Program-made: the position numbers and the translations under genes
Notes under the pieces: model-generated
Database searches by the model: none
Told to the model about the DNA's origin: nothing
Seen by the model: only the letters and a program-made list of their open reading frames with translations
Part shown: positions 15,001-27,400 of the stretch, one piece after another
How positions within the stretch are numbered: position 1 is the first letter of the stretch
Layout: every line of letters begins with the position of its first letter
NCBI GenBank assembly: GCA_036244855.1
Contig: BQKZ01000066.1
Location: 194,486-258,485, forward strand
From: Temnopleurus reevesii
Taxonomy: Eukaryota > Echinodermata > Echinoidea > Temnopleuroida > Temnopleuridae
DNA length: 64,000 nucleotides
Direction of reading: 5' to 3'

Positions 15001-18000
15001 TTTTTGGAAGTCCGATCCAGAGACTAGGAGCTGCAGCTGAAAAAGCTCTACCACCATAAAATTGTGTGTTTGTTTTTAATTATATTGATACGTTTAACTT
15101 ACATGTAGCTAACATGCATTCAGAGAGATTGTGAACTTGGAGTTGAGAATAGACTGTAGTATTTGGGATTGTTCAAGAGTATTCTGAAAATTGTTTATGG
15201 CGAGTACTGTGCAGGTGTGAATTGCAAACTGTGTTGTCTGTTGATGCTCCCAAAAGTCAAAACCAAGAAATCCTTTTATTCTTATTTTCAGATGGAAACA
15301 GGTGAAGATCCAAGCACGGATGCAGAGAAAATCAAGCGTTCATGGGGCACAGCTCGCGATGCCTGCGTCTCTGATGGAGCTGAACTTGCAAGTTTCCATG
15401 ACCCTGATGAAGAGGCTTATATCAAGTCCAAGATCCCAATGCCGTAAGACCTTTTTATGATTCTTTAGGACAAATATATTTGATCTTACAATTTGCTCTT
15501 AGAAAAACAAAGAGAATGTTCCATTGCATTGATTCTATGATGAAAAAAAGATGAGAAGATCAAGAGATTATAGGGCGTGGCTCAGAATGCCTGTGTCTCA
15601 GACGGAACCAAATCCCAAGTGTCCACGACCCTGATGATGAAGCCTATATATCAAATCCAGAATCCCTATGCCTTAATGACTGATATTTCTGCCTCTGTAG
15701 AACAAGTAAACGATATTGGAACAATCAATTGTGTTGTATTAATACTGTGTAAATTATGTAAAGATACTTGCTGCTTGAAACGGTTGATCCATTTGAAAGT
15801 TGATGTGACATCTTGCAGATAAAAGAAGAAAGGGAAAAAATAAGACTTGATGAGGCTTTGTCTTGGTTTCTTCACTGTTATTTTTTTTCAATTATATTTT
15901 AATACTTATGGTTTGTTGAAATTGATGTAATTCTTTTGTTGTTTTTGTTCCACAGGGATGATGGTTATTGGATCGGTCTTCATGATAGATCAGTAGAAAG
16001 TGGTGAGTCTTTGCTTTTTATAAAAAATTTTTGATAATGAATAACAATAATTATGATGATGGTGATGAACAGCAACAAAGTCATTAAGAACAATTAAGAA
16101 GACAAGAGGGAGTAGGAGAGAAGGAGCAGGACATCAAAGAAAGAGAAGAAGAATAAAGGAAAAGAAAAAGGAGAATGAGATGAAGAGGAAGGGGGAAGAG
16201 CCTGAAGAAAGTTTTGATAATTATGATCACAAGGATGATGATGATGATGGTGGTCATGATTATAGTGACTATGATGATAATGATGATGGTGATGATGATT
16301 ATATTATCATTGTCATGATAGTGAAAATAATCAAATAATCATTAAATCATTACTTTTCTAATTCAATCAGGATTTGAGTGGAGCGATAGGACACCTGTCG
16401 ACTACACCAACTGGTGGGAAGGAGAACCTAACAATGCTGGAACCATTGGAGAGGACTGCGTTGAGATGTTTGGTAACCATCGTGGCTGGAACGACAATGA
16501 TTGTGCTGGTCTCAGGAACTGGATCTGTAAGATTGCTCGAGGTACNATGATTATAGTGACTATGATGATAATGATGATGGTGATGATGATTATATTATCA
16601 TTGTCATGATAGTGAAAATAATCAAATAATCATTAAATCATTACTTTTCTAATTCAATCAGGATTTGAGTGGAGCGATAGGACACCTGTCGACTACACCA
16701 ACTGGTGGGAAGGAGAACCTAACAATGCTGGAACCATAGGAGAGGACTGCGTTGAGATGTTTGGTAACCATCGTGGCTGGAACGACAATGATTGTGCTGG
16801 TCTCAGGAACTGGATCTGTAAGATTGCTCGAGGTATGTACACCTTAGAGACTATTATATAATATCACAATGTATGTACAGTCAAACCTGTCTATAGTGGC
16901 CACTGTCTATAGTGATCACCTGTCTATAGTGGCAACTTGAATTGACTGACCAGGTGTAAATGCATGTTATAGAACCTGTCTATAGAGGCCACCTGTCTAC
17001 AGTGGCCACTTAAGTCGATTCCCTCCAGGTGAAAATGCATGTTATAGAACCTGTCTATAGAGGCCACCTGTCTACAGTGGCCACTTTTTCTGTTTCCCTT
17101 TGGGTGGCCTCTGTAGACAGGTTTGACTGTACTTAGTTTTAGTATCGACTGGAAAGTGAATGTTCACAGTGTTGCACAAACACCTGAAGAGAATGGTCAA
17201 GAATTTAAATAAAAAAACATTTGCTAAACGATTTTGCGAGACAATGTATGATGACAGAGTAGTCAGTGAATAAATATTCAGAAAACCAGCTTTGTCACGA
17301 CTTGAAATACTTTTCCATCCCATGTGCTGCTTCCTATGTTGGCCGGAATGAAAAAGGATGTGATGACTAAAATCAATAGGCTTTTAACCACTTTTGAATT
17401 GATTTGTTAAATTTTTCTTGTGCACACAATCCTTCCTGTATGTTGTTTTCAAAATCACCTCACTTATTTTCCAAATTAAAGTTCTTTGCAAGTGCTCACT
17501 ATAACATGTAGCTTTGAATTCAAAATAATCTCCAGTTTGGGTCTCTGTTAAGTATACCCATAAAATTGCTTAGAAATGCTCCAATTATCCAGAACATACC
17601 CTGCCCTTTTCCTTGGCAAGTTGTTGGAATATTACTAAATCATTGTTAAATATTTCTTCTTTTTTACCCCTTTTTTTTACAGGAGTTAGACCAAGATCTA
17701 CTCTGGGACCATCTACTGTTACCCCATGTAAGTAAATCCTATCCCTACGATACAGATTAGTGTATAAGCTTAAATTTCTTTTGTGGTTTTACTTTCTCAA
17801 AATTTTTTCAACAATAATAATCTTTCTTTTTTAAAATTTTTACAGTAATATCTTATACACAAGTCAAACAGCTTATAAATATTGTAAGAGAGAGAGCAAA
17901 CTGGTTGTTTTTTTTATTCATAATTTTTAAAAGGTTTTTGATATTTTCAACATATTTTTTTAACATTTAGATTGTGTCATGAAAGTTAGCTTTTGTCATA

Positions 18001-21000
18001 ATTCTTCTGAAAAGGATTTCTCAACATTTATCTCAACGTTATACCTCTTTTGCATTCCTCATCCTGGGCCCCAGTGACCCAAAGATCATGACTGTGCCCT
18101 GTTTGGGGGATTTCCTCTAAATCTTTATGGTCAAGATTATCCTGGTTTTAATTTTGACCTACATCTTTTTTTCCCAGTTTCCCTCAGATCTTGAATGGGG
18201 TCCTGCTTTTAGGTTTCTCATGAATCTGTTTTGTCAAGATATCCCGGATCTAATTTTTACCTACCTGTTTCTGAAAATTAAAAAAAATCCTGCAATAATT
18301 TGGCTCTTTAAATTGATTTACCGGGCTCTTATTTTCTCTCTTTCTTCCTCCAATAGGGCCCCAATGCCCCACAGACCCAGACTGGGTACTGTTCCAGAAC
18401 TATTGCTACTTTTTCAGTGGTGGTCTGACCGGTTCCGACGCCAGACAGGGCTGGAACGACGCTAATGCTTACTGCATGGAGAGGGGAGGTTATTTGGTCT
18501 CTCTTCATTCAACGGACGAGAACAACTTCCTTCAGTCTATGGTAAGTTCTTCTTTTTCTTCTTCTTTTTCTCTTCCTTTTGTCCTTCTTCCTTTTTCTCT
18601 TCTTCTTTTCCTTCTTTATTTTCTTCTTCTTCTTCTTCTGTCAATGCTTAATGCATGGAGAGGGGAGGTTATTTGGTCTCTCTTCATTCAACGGATGAAA
18701 ACAACTTCCTGCAGTCTATGGTAAGTTCTTCTCTTTCTTTTTTTCCACTTTTTTCTCCTTCTTCCTCCTTCTCTTTTCTTCTCCTTCTTTATTTTCTTCT
18801 TCTTCTTCTTCTGTCAATGCTTACTGCATGGAGATGGGAGGATATTTGGTCTCTCTTCATTCAACAGATGAAAACAACTTCCTCCAATCCATGGTAAATG
18901 CTTCATTTTCTTGCTCTTGTTGTTGTTGTTCTTATTCTTATTCTCCATCTTCTCCTTCTCCTTCATCAGCTTCTTCTTTTTCCTCTTCTTCATCTTCTTC
19001 TGATAATGCCTACCTCATGGAGAGAGGAAGTTACTTAGTCTCTCTTCATTCAACTGATGAGAACAACTTTCTTTAATCCATGGTAAGTTTTTATTTTCTT
19101 CTTCTTTTTCTCCCTCTTTTTCTTCTTCTTCTCCTTTTTTTTCCTTCTTTTTCTTCTGATGCTTACTGCATGAGGGGTGGGGGTATTTTGCTTCACTTCT
19201 TTTTGACGAATGAGAACCATATATGACCAAATGGGCAATCTTACGACTCTTGTTTGTCTATTTTCTTTGTTTTACAGCTCACCAGATATACAGACAGTAA
19301 TGACTGGATCGGCCTCAGGACTTACGGTGGCACTGGCTTCTATTCGTAAGTATCATTCATTGGGTTTTAATAAATTAGCTAGACAAAGCTATCAAAAATA
19401 TTTTAAGAATAAATTAAACCAGAAATGAGTATAGTCAATAATCCAATCAAAGGTATCGCAATAGGTTATTCTACATGGATTCTGAAGTTGGATAAGACAA
19501 GGCAAGCTTTTAAAATGAGGAATTATTGAGAAATCGTATGAGAGGGAGATACCATGACCTTATCTAGTTTTGATGAGCGTCCACGGTTGTATCATTGCAT
19601 ATTATGTACAAATTGTTTGTAAGTGCTAGTACAGTTTGCATTTCTGACATATTAGGTCAAAATAAAAAAATTAATTGTCAGATAATTTTGAGCTTTCATA
19701 TTTGCCCCTCTCTTTGTGTTTCTGTAGATGGTCAACTGCTGCACCCCTAGACTACCAAAAATGACAACAAGCCCAATAATTCCAATGGAGAGGAGGAATG
19801 TGTGTGTGTGTGGGGAGGGGGTCACTCTCATATTTTTTATTTACGAATTCTTGTTTAAAACAACTGCAAAAGATATGAATTCAATATGTATTTTTATTTC
19901 CCACCATTTTTTTCAGATGGTCGGATGCTTCACCCCTAGACTACCAAAACTGGAATGACAATGAGCCTAATGATGCCAATGGAGAAGAGGAATGCGCAGG
20001 AGTGGGGGGGGGGGGGTCATTCCACCAATCTACTTATGTTAGCCAGCTGCAAAAGAAAATAACAAAATGAATGATTAAATATTAATCAAGCTTTCATATT
20101 TATACTTCTCTCTCTTTCTAGATGGTCGGATGCTTCACCCCTTGACTACCAAAACTGGAATGACAATGAGCCTAATGATGCCAATGGAGAAGAGGAATGC
20201 GCAGAGTTCTATCAAGGTATTTATCCATTAACACATATCCAAATAGAATTAAATGACCACAAGTGAAATCTTGTAGGACTGAAGTAGGACTAAATAAAAT
20301 CTTGTAGGACTAAATAAAACTAGGCTTTGATGTTCCTGCTCATGGTAATCAATACCTATGACACCCTGAGATACACCCTTATTTTATGGTAATCTATGGT
20401 AATCTCACACTTTTTGGGACTAGTTGACACCACTTTGCTCATGTGTATATCTGCTATTGTTGATATACATAAATCATATCTATTCAAAACCACCCTACTA
20501 TTTCATATAAACTCAAGCATCTAGCATTTTGGATAAAGTAGAATAACATTAACGCATTTATGAAAATATGTGATATCATTTAACAAGATTCAGTTAATTT
20601 TGTTTCAATATGTATTTGTTCCATTCAAATGAAAAACAATATGTTTGAGTAAGAAATATATTTTATGAAAGAATACAGAGATAACTAAGGAGACAAGAGT
20701 CTTGTAAAATGCTGCTACCAACGAAACAAATATTATATTGATTTTGTTTAAACACAAGATGGAAGATGGAACGACTTGAACTGTGGTGACAAACTGACCT
20801 TTGTGTGTAAGAAGCCTGTATCGTCCGTCCAACCAGTGACCTATGCCCCGACCCCCAAACCAGAGGGTAACTGCCCGTTCGGAAGCATGCGCTTTGACAA
20901 CGACTGCTACCGCATGATCGGAGCCAACTCGGCGGACAGGAACACATGGTATAATGCCAGAGACATCTGTAGGAATACTTACAATGGAGATTTGGTCACT

Positions 21001-24000
21001 ATTCACCATAAATGCCTGCAATGTGAGTATACACCTACGTCTACTGTAGAGAATGAAATTTTCGCAATAGTTTTAATTTTCGCAAACAATGTAGCGTCGA
21101 CCATATCCAAATTTCCTCTCTGTGTGATCTACTCAAGATATGAAAATAGCAGCACAAATGTCAAAAACTTTTTCCAAAATGTGAAACTACATGTATCTGT
21201 ACACTAAAATATTGGCTTATACAGTATATGAATCTATGAGGCTCATGGTTAAATTCCATTATCAGTTGAAAAATAATTCAGCTATTTCTTTTCTGGCTAT
21301 TGACATCACAATGTATATAATTTTGATAGTGAAATGTTATTTCATATTTTTTACAAGATATTTCATAATTTGCACCCAGTTCACTATAAGGTAATTACTC
21401 CACAATTGCTTTAAATTGTTTGTACACTATTTAAAGCCAGTGCCAATTTTTCAGCATTTGTATCTTTGTATCTTTAATTATTAAAATATGAAATCAAATA
21501 ATTTGTCCAAAATCATTTTTCCAAACAGCTTTCTTCATCACTAAAATGAAAGGCATCGACTACCAATTCTACATTGGATTGAGTGATTCTCTCAACAACG
21601 GCCAGTTCAGATGGACCGATGGAACGTCCGTCGACTTCACAAACTGGAACGCTGATGAACCTAATGATCAAAATGGCGATGTAAGTTCAACTTTCTTGTT
21701 CTTCTTTCAATGTGAGTACAGTCCTTTGAAAGGGAGTATGGTGTTCTTTTTGTGATGCTATGAACTTATTGTCATGTTGCAATGGAGAGCTCTTAATATG
21801 ATTTCAGTTTAACCCTATTTTAACTGGGCTTTTTCAGACCAAGTATATACTGGGGGGGGGGGGGGGGAATTTGACCCCCCCCCCCTTCAGATCTTGGCGG
21901 TGGATCGCGCGATCGCCGCAAAATTTTGCACGCGCATAGTGTAGAGTGTAAACTACATGACTATATAGTTTGATTTTCTGAAAATTGATGATTTTTATTT
22001 TTAATTAATTAATTATGCAAATTTATGCATGAAATCTTATTTTCTGTTCTATTTCACTCATTGAAGCTCCTAGAAAGCTCATTTTTGGTATGAATATTCT
22101 CCATATGATTCCTCACAATACTACTTGAAAAAAATTTGGTATGACAATATATTTCTTATGTTTTTTATTGTTTTATGAATTTCTTATGTATTTCTTTGTT
22201 TTTTCGACCTTTTGTTTTCTATTGTTTTTTGGATGGAATTTATTGCAGAACGTTTTAGAAGCATATTTATGCTAAAATGAATTAATTACAACCAATAAAA
22301 TTGAAAATAACTACATCTTTATGAATTCAGACAGAAATTTACATTGACTTTGTACACAAAATCACGTTTTTGAGCGATTTTCGGTCTGACATGCATGTAC
22401 AAAAAGTGACGCGGCGACGTAACCATACACCCGATTTTCGCGAAAATAGTCTTAAAAGTTGCGCAAGACTTGAAAGAAAAAAGTCAGCGAGTCTCGCGGG
22501 GAAAAAAATTTGCGCGGCGGAGCCATCACAAAATTTGTCGAGGGGGAATAGGGTTAATCCATAAAAGTATTATTGTGCTAACCGTGTAAAATGAGATGCA
22601 AACGAAAAATTGTCCTTGCCTATCATATTTCATAAGGGGTATCAAAATCTATGGGAGCCAATTTCTACTCAGAGCATCATTTTTCCACACTTCTACCTTG
22701 AAAAAAGTATAAGTTATTTATACATGTTAGCAGAGTTTTGTATTTTACTTTTTTGTTACTTCAATTTTTATTTTTGGTCAGATATTTCATTGGTTTATGT
22801 CTGTGGAGACAGAGGTGTGATGCCTTATGGCACTGATCAGCTCTGGACTTATCATGTTTGTCAATAGATGTAGCTTTGAAAGATGAAAACTGTTTCAGGA
22901 ATGTCTCATTTGTATTGTAGGAGTCAGATATACATTATTTATGAAATTATAATTCTTTTCTAATTTCTTTCTACAAGTTAAATACAATCGAGGAAATTTT
23001 TGTTAATTTGGTAAGGGAAACCTGCTGAATATAACTTGAGAAGTCTCACTTTAACAAAGGGCATTCAATTGTTTGAATGACAGGTGATTGTACAAAGAAA
23101 GTTACTTGTATTATTATATGAATATATGAATTTGATTGGTGTATGAATTCAACTGTTCTATCATTGTCTTCGTTGAAATTGCCAAATAGATATTAATGAT
23201 AGTATTAAACAATACCATTGAACTGACATTGTTATTTTGTATTTTCTCTCTTGTAGGAAGATTGTGTTGAGATGATCGAGACTGAATCACGAGTGGGTAA
23301 ATGGAACGATATGACCTGTAATGACTACAACGGTTTCATCTGTCAGAGCCCATTGGGTGAGTTCGATAATAGCTCCATTTTCCCTGATAATAATAAAAAT
23401 TATCTAAATATATGCAATTAATGTACCGCTCATATCCACTCTGCAGAGTGCTAGCCTATCACTACCAATGCACAAGTACATGTATTTCCAGGAATAAATA
23501 TTCCGGCCAGTGCCTATTCATCTCACCTTGGTCGTGTGCAATACAACATGGAACAAAGAGTTCTCGCAGAAGTAAATTAACACTTTGGATAGGATCAAAA
23601 CTAATACACTTTCTGAGTGCTAGTGCATGTGTCCTAATAAAGATGAGGAGCCGAACAGTGTTTCAAAAAAGCTGTATGGCAAAAAACAAGCCTTTCAAAA
23701 GAACAATGGATGAACTTTAGGCTAAAAAATGTATCATAGAAACCAACAACATTTTGTCCTGAAAGAGGTTAATTGATTGGAAAGGACAAAACATCAACTC
23801 ATAAAGAATTACCTGCAAGACTTTTGCAAACTACTATTTTCCTTAAGTCTTAATTTTATTTTTTTAATGAATGTGTAATGAAGAAATTTGTCAATAGACT
23901 TTTTGTCTTTTTCATGAAGACCCCGATGCACCTGTCCCAGCGCCAACACCAAACAACTGCCGTAGTGGATTCACTCAATATGGAGATAGCTGATTCAAGG

Positions 24001-24455
24001 TTGTCACCAGAGGCATGTCCTATTCAGAGGCCATTCAAGCTTGCCAAAATGAGGGTTCGGATACCAACCTCGCTAGCATCATTGATGTGTATGAGAGTGC
24101 CTACACGGATACGCTCATCCACTATAATGGAGATACCCTCCTTTGGTTGGGTCTCATCGATGACAAAGTAAGGTTTCTCTTTTTTTATTGATTTCCTGAT
24201 CTTCTTCATCATCAACATCATCATCTCTATCATCTCCACCATCTCATGATCATCATCTTCATCTTCACCATTTTCATTATCATCATCATCATTATCACCA
24301 TCATCATCCTCACCATCATCATCATCTTCATCACCATCGTCATCATCATCATCTTCATCATCATTATCATCACCATCATCATCATCATCTTCATCTTCTT
24401 CTTCATTCTCATCATCATCATCATCTTCGTCATCATCATTATCATCATCATCACC

Positions 24456-24489
<34 letters not shown>

Positions 24490-27400
24490 TCATCATAATT
24501 ATTATCATCACTGTCGTGGTCGCCATCTACATCATGGTTACTATTTTCAATCTACTTTTACCTCTCCTCCTCCCACTATTTCTGCTCCTTCTTGTACTTC
24601 TACTTCCCACTCTTCCTCAATCTCTTTATCTGTCAAGAGACATACGTCTGATCTCTTCTTCACCCCATCCTGATCTCCTTAATTTATATTATTCTCAATA
24701 TGTCTGATGCTAAAATTCTTCTTTCTCTTTATGACCATTTGTAGGCAAGTGGACAGTACAAATGGGTAGATAGTCATCCTGTATACTACACAAACTGGGC
24801 TCAGGGAGAACCAAGCCGAGGGGCTGGAGAGGGATGCATGGCCATCAACCCTCCTACTTTTCATCCTTAGTCAATATTCTTAGTTCTTATGATAGTAACA
24901 CACAAATATCTTTCTCTAATCCTCCAGGCAAGTGGCCAGTACAAGTGGGTTGACAGTCACCCTGTATACTACACAAACTGGGCCCAGGGAGAACCAAGCC
25001 GAGGGGCTGGAGAAGGATGCACAGCAATAAGTATGAATGGCTGGGATGATCACTCTTGTGACGACACGCTAGGTGCTCTCTGCAAATACAGTTTAGGTAA
25101 GTGTGAGAGAGAAGTTACATTTCTGCAGACTTGTTTCAATAATATATCTATCTTGGACCATACAAAACATTGTTAAACTTTCCTTGTCAAAACAAGTCTT
25201 CTTGTGATTTGTATCCAATCACTTTTAATCAATTTCAATCTAGATTGTAGTTCTTTGCAAAGATATTCCTTGAGATGAGAGAAATTACCTGAGTTTTTCT
25301 ATTATGATGTTATATCAGGACCAAAATTAAAGAGAAAACTAATAAAGAGGAGGGACAAGAAAAATCACCTGAGTTTTTTTTTTAATATCAGTGTTCTTTA
25401 CAATGAGGTTCCACTGTATAATGAAAATGCATACTCCCAACCCCTCCTCAATAAAATAATTTTCTAATTCTCAATGATTTGCTTTCTCACTAACAGTATC
25501 CATACCCATCGACCACCCTGACGTACCAGGCACCTGCCCCGATTCCTGGATCTCCTACGGTTCCTACTTCAACCTATTCTCTGATGAATTCCTCATGAGA
25601 GCTTAAATATGGCTTCAGAAACACATCCAAACAATTCAATCGTTGTAATTCTCAATCTCCTCCAATTTTCTTTGATAGTACCCATCCCTACCAACCACCC
25701 TGATGTACCAGGCACCTGCCCCGATTCTTGGATCTCCTACGGCGCCAACTACTTCCTCTTCTCTGACGAATTCCCCACTAAAACTCAAATATGGCTTTAT
25801 AAACAAATCCAAACAATTCAGTAAATCAAATTCTCAACACCTTTTTCTTTGACAGTGCCCATCCCTACCAACCACCCCGATGTACCGGGCACCTGCCCCG
25901 ATTCCTGGATCTCCTACGGTGCCAACTGCTACCTGTTCTCCGACGAGGCTGCCGAGAGGCTCTCCTGGCCGGCGGCTGAGTACACGTGCAGGCAGCAGGG
26001 CGGTGATCTCGTCAGCATACACTCTAAACAGGAGAATGAATGGATCAGGAGCCGGCTGGTGCAGGAGTTTACCGATATCTGGATTGGATTTGAGGCCACT
26101 CCATCATGTAAGTTCATTACTCAAATTAACTTAACCTCCTCCCTAGATATTTCCAGGACAGTGTTGGTATAGGTACCTAGAGTCAAACCTGTCTATAGTG
26201 GCCTACTAAATGGCCACCTAAATTGATTCCCTTTGGATGAAAATCCAGGAGAACGAATCGATTAGGAGTAGGCTGGTGCATGAATTATATCTGGATTGGA
26301 TTTGAGGCCACTCCATCATGTAAGTTCCTTCATTGTCTTCTTTCTCGACTAGCATCCATACTATTTTTTGGTTCCCTTTATCCTGTTAACTTTATGCTTA
26401 AGTACCGGTACTATAATATTTCTTTGTTATACAATACCATGTTATGTTATTGTTAGATCTTGAACATTGCAAACAATTATGTCACTGAAAGTGAATGGAT
26501 TATGAGAGTAAATCTATCATTTTTAATTTTGACAAGTTATTTGTGAATATTTGTGCAGTAATTGCTGCACTTGAGTAATGGAAAAAGAGATCAATGCAAG
26601 CACACAAAAAGCGAGTAATTGTTCGTCGAGTCAATTTATCCGAAATCCAGATTTTTGTTGGTATATGGTAGTAACAAAAATCAAACAGTATAAAGACAAT
26701 TTCATAAATAGTGTGTGGCTTTTGAATGTTGACCTTTTAGTTTATGAAATATATTTCACACTATATAAATTCATTGGATTGTCACCATCAGAATTACCTT
26801 TTCAACGGTAACATCACAAATTATCTTCTTTTTCTCTCATCAGCATCTTTTGCCTGGACTGACGGCTCACCGGTAGTATACACCAACTGGAACCCAGGTG
26901 AACCCAACTCAAACTTCCTCGGTGATGAAGACTGCGCTGAGATGTACCTGGAAACAGGAAAATGGAACGATTTGGACTGTCTTACTCTCCAGGGATACGT
27001 CTGTAAAACACCAAAAAGTGAGCATGAGATTGATTTCCCTTTTGGAAATAGAAATCTGATTGATGGGGAGTTCTTTAGCCTGATGTCTTCACTCGAGATT
27101 GGGGTTTTTCTTTCAAGCAATGGAACATAGTTTTTTTTCCATTACACAAAGCTTTGGAAGGGTGAAGTGCTGAATTGCTAAAGTGCTTTATAAGAATGAA
27201 CAAATGTGTCAAGAGAATGATAATATATATCTTTGTGGTACTTTTCCTGTGAGGCCTGGAAATTGTTATTACCCCTGCTAAAGGATAAACATTAACAACT
27301 GCACTTGAAACCAATGATTACTAGAGATGAGTAGTCCCTGCACAAAGTATATGGGAATTGTTGAATTCAGTAGTCAATGGGATAATACAGTGCGTTACCT

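Noticed and set aside
23991..23993. TGA as selenocysteine
   Set aside because: The position is a structural disulfide cysteine, no SECIS-like element was recognised by eye in the 3' UTR, and CTLD receptors are not known selenoproteins. A Cys-to-stop single-base change is simpler.
24246..24707. 153-codon Ile-rich open frame
   Set aside because: Translation of a (CAT)n microsatellite; no start context or domain.
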